Source of the DNA: Asterionellopsis glacialis
Taxonomy: Eukaryota; Bacillariophyta; Plagiogrammaphyceae; Rhaphoneidales; Asterionellopsidaceae
Assembly (NCBI GenBank): GCA_014885115.2
Contig: WKLE02006864.1
Span: 1-12,532, forward strand
Length of the DNA: 12,532 bases
Reading direction: 5' to 3'
In this document: positions 1 through 8,233 of the stretch, piece after piece
Layout: each line of letters begins with the position of its first letter
Position numbering within the stretch: the stretch's first letter is position 1
Made by a program: the position numbers and the translations under genes
The notes under the pieces: model-generated
Databases searched by the model: none
What the model was told of the DNA's origin: nothing
Seen by the model: the letters and a program-made list of their open reading frames with translations, nothing else

Positions 1-1237
1 TTTCTTTGTTTAGTGTTAGGGTGGTGAAACTTGCCACAAGAAGCTATGCATATTTTTAGTGCAGCAGAACTCAGAATATTCATATATTCTATATCTTATA
101 ACCAAGCTACTATTATTAGGTCTATATGTTACTTTAGCAACAAACCAAAAAGTGTATATTCTTGTTGTTTAGTAACTTGTATGCATGTATCATCACCAGC
201 ACTTATGTGATTAACTTAATCAAGACTAGTGGTGCAGTGAGAGGATGTGCCTTTTGCTGGAGAAGATACAATGAAGGAGGATCAAAACAGTTCCATTGAT
301 TAAGTGACTTGTTGGGGATAAAGAAACAGAATGAGGGTTTGTTCTTTGTTTTGTTTCATGGGATCATGAGGACATACAATTGTGCTTGATTGAAACAATA
401 GCACAGATATATTAATTGTTCAGGACATCCATTTCAAAGCACTTTTGATGTGCCCTTTTGTGGATTTTGGTCATGTGAGTAGTGAGTAGTACTACTGCTA
501 AGGATACTGCTACTGTATGTATTCCCTTTTATCTTCAGTGGTAAGATGGTGTTTTTTTTACCTATAGCTGCAAGATACCCTCCATTGTACAACTAATAGC
601 TTAGGTAGGTCCTAGATCTGGATTCCTGATTACAGTATGGTGGTTCAGTTTTGCTCTGTAATTTGCATTTTAATAGTTGCTCTATGGGATGATGATATGT
701 ATAACTTTCAAGTCATGATGAATGTTATTACATAAAGGTAAAGAATGCGATGGCCTTTGTTTTGCAATTGGAGCATCTAGCAGCAAGGACTGTTTTGCAT
801 TCCCAAAGTTTTGTGACTTCCTCCAAAATCCAAGACTTCAAATATTGATCATGTAGAACTTCACAATGAATAAGATATATTAGTTCACTTGGGAGTTTAG
901 AAAGGGCAGTAAAATTATAATATTATAATATAACGAATTCGGGCAGAAAATTAGTAAGGTATTCTACAACCTTCTTTTAGTCCCCGGCTAAAGAAACAGA
1001 AGACGATGAAAGGTCTTTAACTTGTAAATTTCTGACAAAATGAATATCATTACTATGTAATCTTTTCCCTCTCCACAACTCGTAATAACCACAGCAGTCT
1101 TTAAATATGTCAAACAATGTAATCAAACTTTTGTGCCATTATTTCTCTCCTCTGCCGATACGCAGCTACTTTTCCACTCTCAGGATCTGATTTCACAAAA
1201 TTGTATCAAATTTAAACTTTTCTCGTCAAAAAGCTAC
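1..1237. other. AT-rich non-coding region, no gene recognised
   Basis: All six frames are dense in stops and I see no exon chain, tRNA or transposon ends. The stretch holds a 16-bp AT-only palindrome at 914-929, a 12-bp palindrome AGTAGTACTACT at 485-496, and a 13-mer (TAAAGAAACAGAA) present at 319-331 and 989-1001. The last few hundred bases should contain the 3' untranslated region of the minus-strand gene that ends at 1238. A spliced gene with very short exons, or the end of a gene lying off the left edge, cannot be excluded by eye. Confidence 0.5.
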
Positions 1238-1825
1238 TTATTCGGTTGCTAGTTCTGGTGTTTCTTCATCCTCTGACCCCACGACGATATTTGCTAGGGC
1301 TTCTCCAATACTATATCCAAAATCGTGGAAGTCGTGTTCATCCCATGCACCAACAGCATCAGTAATTTCCTCGGAAATCTTTACATGATTCACAATAATA
1401 TTATATCCAGCATGGAAAAAAAATGACATTGGGTTTGAGAAAGAATCTGACATCTTTGCCAACTTTTCAAAGTCATCTACAGCAACTTCACATTCGACAA
1501 CTTCGCCCGATGCTTCTTGAACTACCTCACCAATCAATTTGATACCCGCTTCAGAGCCTTCTTTCGTTCCCTCTTTCAGATCTTCAACAGCCTGTGCAAT
1601 TTCAAGAATCATAGCTTCTCCATTCTGAAGGCATTCTTTCATGGTAGGTGGCTCTGACGCTTCCAAGGCTCCTTCTAACACTCCCACAAAAATTTCTTCA
1701 AAATCTTTTGCAGTGTACTCGTAGTCGTCACCAGTCTTTTGAATATCTTGGCTTTGTCCCCTAGAAATAGCATTACTACTGCAGACGACACCGAATGCCA
1801 AAGCGAGTGTAAGTAAAGTTCTCAT
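1238..1825 (-). CDS. Small secreted acidic alpha-helical protein, function unknown
   Basis: A single-exon gene of 195 residues, ATG at 1825 and TAA at 1240-1238. Residues 1-19 form a classic signal peptide: MRT, then the hydrophobic run LLTLALAFGVV, with likely cleavage after SNA. The mature protein is strongly acidic and predicted mostly helical: many Glu and Asp residues sit in amphipathic stretches at about 38-55, 66-90, 93-125 and 148-182. It has two cysteines, C65 and C112, that could form one disulfide; the third, C15, lies in the signal peptide. No catalytic motif or membrane segment is visible after the signal. The pattern (acidic helices, Cys-Leu-x-x-x-Glu near 65, a later Cys, then SNPxSFxxHxGxNxxVNxVxI, and a final Asp-Phe-Gly-x-x-Ile-Gly) resembles uncharacterised secreted proteins I recall from ciliates and other protists. 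That is memory rather than a search, so I name no family. The product is probably secreted or kept in an endomembrane compartment. Confidence 0.8.
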   Translation of the reverse strand: MRTLLTLALAFGVVCSSNAISRGQSQDIQKTGDDYEYTAKDFEEIFVGVLEGALEASEPPTMKECLQNGEAMILEIAQAVEDLKEGTKEGSEAGIKLIGEVVQEASGEVVECEVAVDDFEKLAKMSDSFSNPMSFFFHAGYNIIVNHVKISEEITDAVGAWDEHDFHDFGYSIGEALANIVVGSEDEETPELATE

Positions 1826-1968
1826 GGTCGAGTATACGTAGTCGTCGATGGAGGGTATGCTGTGTCGATGATCAGATGCTATCTCTCTGATTTCTTTCTC
1901 GTCTCTTTCGATTTGTTCTTCAGGTTGTCAAGATTCTGTTCTGTTTCTGTTTTGTTCTTTTTTTTTTG

Positions 1969-1980
1969 TGACGTGTGACG
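1969..1980. promoter_or_regulatory. Candidate bZIP-type site (TGACGTGTGACG)
   Basis: TGACGT is followed two bases later by TGACG, 144 bp upstream of the ATG at 1825. TGACGT is the core bound by CREB/ATF-like bZIP factors and is the CCRE1 core described for CO2/cAMP-responsive diatom promoters. That it acts here is inference from position and motif alone. Confidence 0.3.
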
Positions 1981-2218
1981 ACAGCACACCTTGACACCCC
2001 AAAAAGGTTGCGCGCGCAGTTCGAATCAAGGAAACGGATGAAGGACACACAGACAAAAATAGGCCTACATATTAAAAAAAAAATATCCTCAATATATCTT
2101 TCATCATTCATTATCTTCGCTTCATCTTCTTTCAACTTGACTTTTATCTACCTGTTTTCTTATTCTTCATCTTCGTAGTAACTCTAGGACCTAGTCAGTG
2201 TGGACTAAAACTGCACTT

Positions 2219-2296
2219 CTATAGAGACTCTCTAGAGAGAGATAGGACTACATTTGGTTCCAAAGAGGGTCTTCTCTCTATAGTCTCTATAGAGAC
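2219..2296. repeat. CT/AG inverted repeat made of two palindromes
   Basis: CTATAGAGAC at 2219-2228 pairs perfectly with GTCTCTATAG at 2283-2292. After a small internal loop (4 versus 2 nt), TAGAGAGA at 2233-2240 pairs with TCTCTCTA at 2273-2280, leaving a 32-nt loop. Each arm is also self-palindromic: CTCTCTAGAGAG at 2228-2239 (12 bp) and GTCTCTATAGAGAC at 2283-2296 (14 bp). A further TCTAGAGAGA lies at 2337-2346. It sits about 400 bp upstream of the gene starting at 1825. No flanking direct repeat marks it as an intact MITE, so it could equally be a transposon relic or a structured transcript element. Confidence 0.6.
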
Positions 2297-2931
2297 GGAG
2301 GTCTGACAAAAGGTCCTTCTTCTAAGATTCGCTTAATCTAGAGAGAGAAAGAAATACATATTTCAATACATATTTTTTAATATCCAGGGCGATATGATGA
2401 AATCGACTTTTCTGAAAAGCTTTCGAGTAGAATCTATCGAGATGAAAATGAAAATCGAGTTTGGCCTTCAAACAATAGAGAAATGTTTCTTTCCATTGAA
2501 AATAGTGTGAAGGAGACCCTTTGGCAACCCATCAGGTAAAGGTTGTTATAGCACTACGTGTAATTCCAACAAGAAGAACTCGTACATAAAAAATGCCCAC
2601 AGTCGAGCAAGCCAAGCAAGTAAGTTGCAAGCAACAGATTTTTTTTAAAAGGAAAAAACACCCTTAGATTACTATACTGCTTTCTCTAAAACTTCTGCGC
2701 TGAAATTAAGATTTTTAGCTCTCTTATCTTTTATTATCTTTCTTTTGGCGAATGGACTTTTCTTTCTTCAAAAAATAAAACATGCAACTGTGGATATCAA
2801 TGAAACGAAGGAGCTTTGCGATAAACGCGCTCACGTGTGTTAAGAAGGATTCGACTCCGTCATATGTATCCAATAATAGTAGTGGTAGACTAAAGAAGTC
2901 TGCTTTAAACCTAAACCGAATATAATCATTC

Positions 2932-4692
2932 TTATGGCAACTCTTCAAAAGACTTCTGAGGAGCAATGTCTTCAACGAAATTTTTTTCGTACGTGGTGCT
3001 TGCAGCTTCAGATGATTCTGAGTGTTCCCAAGTAGGTTTAAGACGTCCCATCGGCCCGCTTGTCTTTTTCACTTCCTTGTTGATAGTTTCAAACTTTTGG
3101 GTCTTCCTCTGGACCTTTGACCAAACATTTACTGGGTTTCCATTCATCTGACTCCTTTGGATAAGTCTTTCTCGAGCTGCCTTGAAGTCGACGTCACCTT
3201 CCTCATTTCCGTTGTCGTTGGTGTTATCGATACGACGAGTATCTCTATGAAGATCAACACAAGCCTCACTTCTAGCACGTCGGTCGACAAATGTTCGATT
3301 CCATTGGTTTTGCACAGCATTATGTTTTTCAAGAGCATCTAGTGTCAAAGTACTTGTTGTGGCCGACGTCGTCGTACCACTATCATGGGAATTCCTCTTC
3401 TCCTTTTGGAAAGAAGATAAGCCGACAACAGTGCTTCCAGAAGAAGCCAAACCAGCACGTCTTTTCTTGACAAGTTCTCGTAATCTTGCGGCACTATCAT
3501 TTGTTGACGTGATGTTTTCGGTGGACTTATTCTCATTCGTTACACATTCAGAGGATTTAGAAACTGGATGCCTTGTTGTACGAGAAATTGGAGGAGGAGG
3601 AGGCGGTGGTGGGGGCGGCGCAGCAACACCCGAATTTGGATCCTTGGCGAATGTTGTTTGAAGCCACTTCTTCCTGTCAGATACTTTGACTTGAGCTTCA
3701 CTTTGGTCGAGATCTTCGCTGCATTTCCCTTCTGCTGCATCATTAGAGTTTACTTTCTGGAATGCATTTTGGAGCCATTCTTTTTGGGCCGATACACTCA
3801 CGATAGAACCCTTATCATCATCGTCAGATTCCATCTCACCATGATTCGAAAACAAATTCCTTTTTTCGAATACAGATCCCTTATGAATGTCATTCTCTTC
3901 AATGATAATATTCTCAAGATCCTTTTCGAAGGCGCGAGACTTTGAAATCACATTGATTCCTTTGCGTACGGTGGTCATTTTCTTGTTGTTCGAGCAAGGA
4001 CCATCTGCTAGCCAAGCCGAAAGTTTTTGCACAGAAGCATAGCCATTATCAGTAGCCTGTACATCTTCTTTTTTGATCCTAGACTGAAACCTAACCGGTG
4101 TTGCAGAGGGCCCGGAACGCCCTCGTGAAACTTTATTTGATGGACCTGGGCCAGTTATTTTCTTCACCAACACCATTGCGGCTTGTTCGTTCTTAGAAGT
4201 TTTGGGTCGAAGAGGTTTATTCAAAGGAGCTTGCTCTGGTTTCCGACCAACAGTGTTCTTTTCTGCGTGTTCTTTGTTTTTTTGGCCAAAGTCGTTGAGC
4301 CACCCTCTCATTTGGGAGACCGAAACAACGGAAGAAGCTGCGACACTATTGTCATCTGACCCAGAGTCATCAAATGACTTGTTCTTGTCAGCCGCTTGTT
4401 CATTCCATTTTAAGTTTTTTGCTGTTAAAGTTCTCCTATCTACCGAAAAGTGACCACCACGAAGTGGTGTGGCTTTCTGACAGCTTCGTTTGGGAGTTCT
4501 TTCCATTGAATTCTGAGGCGAATGCATCGGTGATTGAATGCCATTCAATTCATTCTCTGCATTGCTAACCAAATCAGAGCACGCATTTGCTAATTTAGTC
4601 GGAGTGGAAAATAACAAAGATCCATCTCCAATTTCTCTGTTGCCTTGTTCAGTTAGAACTCTCCTTGGTGAGGATGGTGGTGATTCGGCCAT
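2932..4692 (-). CDS. Disordered protein with four WL repeats, CDK sites and a D-box; function unknown
   Basis: A single-exon gene of 586 residues. The frame is open to a GTG at 4722, directly preceded by an in-frame TAG, but the first ATG is at 4692 in a good context (ACCATGG), so I start there. Residues 1-90 are rich in Ser/Thr-Pro. Five sites fit the full CDK consensus [ST]Px[KR]: S8, T30, T66, T75 and, further on, T198. RRVLTEQGN at 10-18 matches the APC/C destruction box RxxLxxxxN. A short module with consensus (S/K)V(S/Q)xxxxWL, often followed by xxxFxK, occurs four times, with Trp-Leu at about 131, 227, 306 and 343; copies 1, 3 and 4 are closest. A run of ten prolines follows at 359-368, then a basic patch KKRR near 409-412 (possible nuclear signal). 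Residues 498-560 form a basic, probably helical tail with FKAARERLIQRS near 502-513. There is no enzyme domain, signal peptide or membrane segment. It looks like a cell-cycle-regulated scaffold; its role is unknown and I recognise no named family. Confidence 0.85.
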   Translation of the reverse strand: MAESPPSSPRRVLTEQGNREIGDGSLLFSTPTKLANACSDLVSNAENELNGIQSPMHSPQNSMERTPKRSCQKATPLRGGHFSVDRRTLTAKNLKWNEQAADKNKSFDDSGSDDNSVAASSVVSVSQMRGWLNDFGQKNKEHAEKNTVGRKPEQAPLNKPLRPKTSKNEQAAMVLVKKITGPGPSNKVSRGRSGPSATPVRFQSRIKKEDVQATDNGYASVQKLSAWLADGPCSNNKKMTTVRKGINVISKSRAFEKDLENIIIEENDIHKGSVFEKRNLFSNHGEMESDDDDKGSIVSVSAQKEWLQNAFQKVNSNDAAEGKCSEDLDQSEAQVKVSDRKKWLQTTFAKDPNSGVAAPPPPPPPPPPISRTTRHPVSKSSECVTNENKSTENITSTNDSAARLRELVKKRRAGLASSGSTVVGLSSFQKEKRNSHDSGTTTSATTSTLTLDALEKHNAVQNQWNRTFVDRRARSEACVDLHRDTRRIDNTNDNGNEEGDVDFKAARERLIQRSQMNGNPVNVWSKVQRKTQKFETINKEVKKTSGPMGRLKPTWEHSESSEAASTTYEKNFVEDIAPQKSFEELP

Positions 4693-4909
4693 GGTTCCGA
4701 CAGACGCAGAAGTAGAAGACACCTATCTATTTGGTTATCGTTGCTGTCAAGAGACGAAGCCACTCTTCTACTACGGTTTTGTGTTAGTTCACAAAGCAAA
4801 TTGATGTTTTGTGTGTGAATGAGCTGAGTTGTTCTTCTAGCCTCTAGCGCTTAAAGCAACGTGAAGTTGTGATATTCGAGCTTGTCACATGTATACGTTT
4901 GATGAAAAC

Positions 4910-4917
4910 GCGGGAAT
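4910..4917 (-). promoter_or_regulatory. Candidate E2F/DP site upstream of the WL-repeat gene
   Basis: On the minus strand the sequence reads ATTCCCGC, an exact fit to the E2F consensus WTTSSCSS, 218 bp upstream of the ATG at 4692. A second near match, ATTGGCGA (7 of 8), overlaps its edge at 4916-4923 on the plus strand. E2F sites in promoters usually mark G1/S genes, which suits the CDK sites and D-box of the encoded protein. An 8-bp degenerate motif can arise by chance. Confidence 0.35.
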
Positions 4918-5060
4918 TGGCGAAGATTAGGTGACCGTTGTTGTCAATCCTGCGTCGCTGGCCGTACATAAGGAATATTTTCTTCGGTGTTCGCAGATGA
5001 CGTCGTTCCAAGACTCCGCATAATTATGATGTAGGCACTCTGGGGGGCGGGCTACTTACC

Positions 5061-5278
5061 ACAGGTACCTGTAGGACCTACGCTACCTGTCCTACCGGTA
5101 CTGTCTAACTAGCACTGATACGCTTTGGTACGCCCATCCCTCGGAGAGAGCGCTACAATTTCTTATTTTCACGGGTACCTGTATGACATGATACGTAGGC
5201 TAGACATACGTACCTTCCTCAAGGTCCTACTGATCATCGAACACTTGGTTTCTAGTACTAGGACTACGTACATTGTAC
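5061..5278. repeat. GTAC/CCTAC-rich intergenic cluster
   Basis: GTAC occurs eight times in this stretch (at 5065, 5098, 5128, 5175, 5210, 5255, 5268 and 5275), mixed with related CCTAC, GTAGG and TACGTA words. It opens with the perfect 12-bp palindrome ACAGGTACCTGT at 5061-5072; its half ACAGGTA can also pair with TACCTGT at 5084-5090. It lies in the divergent promoter, 320-535 bp before the permease ATG. Similar GTAC clusters sit near 6991, 8234-8295 and 12417-12448. Function unknown. Confidence 0.5.
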
Positions 5279-5382
5279 ATCACCCAGGCATTGACGCGAA
5301 ATATCTGTGCTGCGAGAGTCCCAGTTTTCCTTCTCGTGGAACGCGTCTGTCCGAAACCCAAGAAGCTATCCGACGGACGTAA

Positions 5383-5480
5383 TGACGTCAAAATGACATC
5401 ATCAGCCCTATCCAAATATGACGTCACCTAGAAATTAATAATAATATTATAATAATATGACTTCATCAGATGATGACTTC
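5383..5480. promoter_or_regulatory. Array of CRE/CCRE-like TGACNTC elements before the permease gene
   Basis: Two perfect CRE palindromes TGACGTCA occur at 5383-5390 and 5419-5426. Three related words lie close by: TGACATC at 5394, TGACTTC at 5458 and TGACTTC at 5474. That makes five TGACNTC copies in 98 bp, 116-213 bp upstream of the permease ATG. Two outlying sites are TGACGTC at 4998 and TGACGC at 5292. TGACGT, ACGTCA and TGACGC are the CCRE1-3 cores known from CO2/cAMP-responsive promoters in Phaeodactylum, bound by a bZIP factor. Control of this gene by that route is inference. The array could also serve the divergent minus-strand gene, whose start is about 700 bp away. Confidence 0.5.
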
Positions 5481-5588
5481 GTTCGGATTGACCCAGGACC
5501 AGTCACATGGTGTTTACCGAGCTTAATTTTGCTTCCTCCGGCACACACATTTTTTCGTTCATCCTGCAACCGACACATCAAGGGTTCA

Positions 5589-5606
5589 ATGAAGGATGAG
5601 AGCTAG
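5589..5606 (+). promoter_or_regulatory. Five-codon uORF overlapping the permease start
   Basis: An ATG at 5589 opens a five-codon frame (MKDES, stop TAG at 5604-5606) that overlaps the permease ATG at 5596 in another frame. Its context is weak (T at -3), while 5596 has A at -3, so leaky scanning is plausible. The stop lies next to a second in-frame permease ATG at 5608, which would suit reinitiation. This matters only if the transcript starts upstream of 5589. Confidence 0.35.
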
Positions 5607-6825
5607 AATGAGACTGTCGTCGCTTTTTCTGCCTGCTCTTTGCGTCTATCCCGTGTGGTTAGCGATCGGAGTTAGGGAAGATGTACTCGTGCCGTCGGTG
5701 TCAAAATACTATCCAATGATGATAGCTATGGTTCTTGGTTCCATGATTGCTGGGTCCACCCCACTTGGAGGAGGAGTTGTTGCGTTTCCAGTGTCGGTTC
5801 TGGTGCTTGGATTCCGTCCTGATCAAGGCAGAGATTTTAGTCTTATGATCCAGTCTGTCGGGATGACCGCTGCTTCCTTTCTCATCTTCTCAAAAAAACG
5901 ACTTCTTTTGAAAGGATGCGAGGATATGTTAGTAGAATTTAGTGTCTTGAGTGTCATTGGAGTTATCATTGGATTGGAATGTTTTTTCCATACTTCACCA
6001 TACATTGTAAATGTAGTATACAGTACTACAGTTGCGTGCGTTACTATTGTCTTGGCATACTTCGATTATGTCGGTTGGCAACAAAAGACAACGAAAGATC
6101 CTGGAACTAGGAACGATAATGAGACGCGAGACAACATCGAAAATGGCGACGTTTCTAATGAAGAAGTATGTGACGAGACTGAAAGGACTAATATTAATGA
6201 ATCATTTGGTTACGGTATAGAAATGATCAGCATTGATTATTCAAGTTCAGCGACGTCAACCAGTACTGCTCATGGAAGAAGGTGGATAGTAATATTTTCC
6301 GAATACATTTGCCTTCCATTATTCGCAGTTTTCGGCGGCATCCTTTCTTCCCAAATTGGAACCGGGGCTGATATTGCGTGCTATTTTTATGGTTGCTTCT
6401 ACAATGCAATCAATGATCCATGTTCGAATGGTGCAGAGTCTCAAATAAGTGGGAATGCGTTGACGGCTGCATCCGTTATCATTATGGCAAACACCAGCAT
6501 ATTTGGTTCCATACTGCGGTTTACAACACGGAACGATGCATCAGCAATGGTTGATAACGAAGTTTATCAAACATTGATGGCTTGTGTACCAATTGTGGTC
6601 CTGGGCGCACCCATAGGTGCTCTCTTTCTCACACCATCTAATCAAGAACGGTTGAGGTATCTATTTTATGCCCTTGGTGTTCTCCAGCTTTTGCTTTTTG
6701 GAATCCTCAAGATCCAGAATGATTATATGACTTGGAGCGCTGTGATGGGAATAATATCTTTGATGTCGTCTTTTCTCTGTGGGCATAAAATAGTATCCCG
6801 TCGAAAGTCGCAATCAACGAAGTGA
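5596..6825 (+). CDS. TauE/SafE-family membrane permease (putative anion/sulfite-type transporter)
   Basis: A single-exon gene of 409 residues. The family comprises small permeases with two homologous halves, linked in bacteria to export or uptake of sulfite, sulfoacetate and other small organic anions; eukaryotic members are mostly uncharacterised. Both half-motifs are visible: GSTPLGGGVVAFPV at about 53-66 and GGILSSQIGTGADI at 247-260. Hydrophobic segments lie near 8-25 (signal or first helix), 40-73, 81-98, 111-130, 136-156, 230-270, 286-308, 323-345, 354-371 and 378-395. A long hydrophilic, Asn/Glu/Ser-rich loop (about 161-229) separates the halves, longer than I expect for bacterial members. 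The C-terminus is short and basic. The start at 5596 has A at -3; the next in-frame Met at 5608 is an alternative. No plastid-type ASAFAP motif follows the N-terminal hydrophobic segment, so plasma membrane or endomembrane is more likely than plastid. The substrate cannot be read from sequence. The TGACNTC array just upstream suggests cAMP/CO2-type regulation. Confidence 0.88.
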   Translation: MRARMRLSSLFLPALCVYPVWLAIGVREDVLVPSVSKYYPMMIAMVLGSMIAGSTPLGGGVVAFPVSVLVLGFRPDQGRDFSLMIQSVGMTAASFLIFSKKRLLLKGCEDMLVEFSVLSVIGVIIGLECFFHTSPYIVNVVYSTTVACVTIVLAYFDYVGWQQKTTKDPGTRNDNETRDNIENGDVSNEEVCDETERTNINESFGYGIEMISIDYSSSATSTSTAHGRRWIVIFSEYICLPLFAVFGGILSSQIGTGADIACYFYGCFYNAINDPCSNGAESQISGNALTAASVIIMANTSIFGSILRFTTRNDASAMVDNEVYQTLMACVPIVVLGAPIGALFLTPSNQERLRYLFYALGVLQLLLFGILKIQNDYMTWSAVMGIISLMSSFLCGHKIVSRRKSQSTK

Positions 6826-6990
6826 GTGGAGTATTCCCGGTAAAACCTGGATTGTCGTTTTCTTGGACATTCCTTCCGATGAACAATGCCCTGATAATGT
6901 GTTGGCCAAAAAGTAATATCGTACAAAATATCGTGTGAACTTGTTTAGCCAAATACTGAGTTGATATGTCAACTGCACATTTCCCCCCTT

Positions 6991-7002
6991 GGTACCGGTA
7001 CC
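6991..7002. repeat. Perfect 12-bp palindrome GGTACCGGTACC
   Basis: Two adjoining GGTACC hexamers form a 12-bp perfect palindrome about 165 bp after the permease stop. It matches the word set of the other GTAC clusters in this window. Confidence 0.6.
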
Positions 7003-8233
7003 GTGCGTTTTCTTGCTCAGAAGGGTCCGGGATAACAAACGTCTTACATGCCGCACACAAAATAGAATTGAAGACGAGGAAGCATTTTGTGAAACAATCG
7101 GCTCAAAAGTGCCGATAATGTCAGCAGATTGATTTGAAAAAAAATCATGTCGGGGCTATGTCTAGGACTACCTCTCTTTCCAGAGTGGAAGGTACAACCA
7201 TTCAGTACTCAACGCAGTTTGAGCTACAAAGCCATGACCTTCAGGAAAAATACTTCATGAGAAATTTTTATTCTCTCCAAGTCTCGCAGGTTCTACGAAG
7301 TTACGTCTAATCTTAGGTATAAAAAATGTACTGTGCATTATGTATCCCAGTAGCTCAAGAAGAGCCACTAAAAGCCACAACAGTATATTGGGTGGTGTTG
7401 AGACCAAGAAATATTTGTACAGTATAAGCTGTATTTTCCACCTGTTTGGTAACATTGTGCCGAGACCAAACTATTATTATACCCTGTATTTTAGTAGCTC
7501 TTGAGAACATACATCCAATTTAGGCTACAAATGTCAAATTTAGGATCTGCGTCACACATTTTTGGGAATTGTTGAAATTTCATAAGCTTCAAGTGATTTC
7601 TACGGGTGTGTTCGCGTAAAAGAAAGTACTCTGCCCTAACTATAATAATTGCCATATGAAACGACAACACATGTCAGAGTATAGTGCTCTAAAGTCTTAG
7701 TAAAAAAAATAAGAGCGACAATATGAAAAATATAAGTATGGAAATAATTTTCTTTAGAATAACCAAATAGCTTCAAAATTGAACCCAAAGACAATACTTT
7801 TTGATGGAGTAAACCTCAGCAACACTCGAAAAAGTGGGCTAACTTGAAATCTGTAATCATAGAAGTAATGCTAATTTGAAATTGTTGAGAATTTAAGGAA
7901 GCACGCACGCCCTTGCCTTCCTGTCCTTTTCTCTGCAGTGCCTGTTCTCCATGTACCGGGTAGGTTTAAAAATTGTTGCGACTATGATATTTATATGCGA
8001 ATAGTCACGCATGGCATCAAAAGTCATTAAAGGCTGATTTGCAATGTCTTTAAGGAGCTAATCAATATTCAAACAAGCATATTATCCGCCTTGGACTGAG
8101 TTGTCCTGCCTGATATCTAAAAGTCATAGCTTGTACTTGTAATTCTGACTGATTGTTATGCTATGACCTAAACGGAAGATAAAAAAAATAATAATCTATT
8201 ATGAATAGCGTGATTTTTCTCCTCTACCAGGAA

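Larger units (their letters stand above)
1826..2931. other. Spacer: promoter of the secreted-protein gene and 3' flank of the WL-repeat gene
   Basis: Both flanking genes are on the minus strand, so the left part is upstream of the gene starting at 1825 and the right part lies downstream of the gene ending at 2932. Short open frames of 67-83 codons occur here but look random: low complexity, Lys/Asn or Ser/Phe runs, no signal peptide or domain. The notable contents are the bZIP-type motif at 1969-1980 and the CT/AG inverted repeat at 2219-2296, listed separately. T-rich stretches near 1956-1967 and A-rich stretches near 2072-2081 also occur. Confidence 0.5.

Noticed and set aside
319..1001. 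13-mer TAAAGAAACAGAA at 319-331 and 989-1001 as transposon ends
   Set aside because: The copies are direct, A-rich, and not accompanied by terminal inverted repeats or a coding remnant; probably chance.
2019..2027. GTTCGAATC, resembling a tRNA B box
   Set aside because: No matching A box, acceptor stem or anticodon arm can be built around it.
2593..2665. ATG in a good context followed by a GTAAGT-like donor, resembling a first exon
   Set aside because: No downstream exon with an open frame could be joined before the convergent gene at 2932.
3540..3700. WASP/formin-like reading of the poly-proline region (WH2 domain after proline run)
   Set aside because: The segment after the prolines lacks the Leu-Leu..Ile..Gly..LKK pattern of WH2, and no FH2 or WH1 domain is present.
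3359..3945. Plus-strand frames opposite the WL-repeat gene, including a Gly run
   Set aside because: They are antisense shadows; the Gly or Arg runs are the reverse reading of the poly-proline codons.
4693..4722. N-terminal extension of the WL-repeat protein to a GTG at 4722
   Set aside because: GTG is not a normal start for a nuclear gene, a TAG lies directly before it, and the ATG at 4692 has a good context.
6707..7060. 117-codon minus-strand frame overlapping the permease end
   Set aside because: It runs through the permease coding end and the GGTACCGGTACC palindrome, lacks domain features, and alternative overlapping frames of similar length exist.
7097..7116. 6-bp hairpin ATCGGC/GCCGAT
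   Set aside because: A stem this short is expected by chance in kilobases of spacer and has no supporting context.
7255..7455. 66-codon minus-strand hydrophobic frame
   Set aside because: AT-rich spacer with low complexity; Leu/Ile-rich frames arise easily there and nothing else supports a gene.
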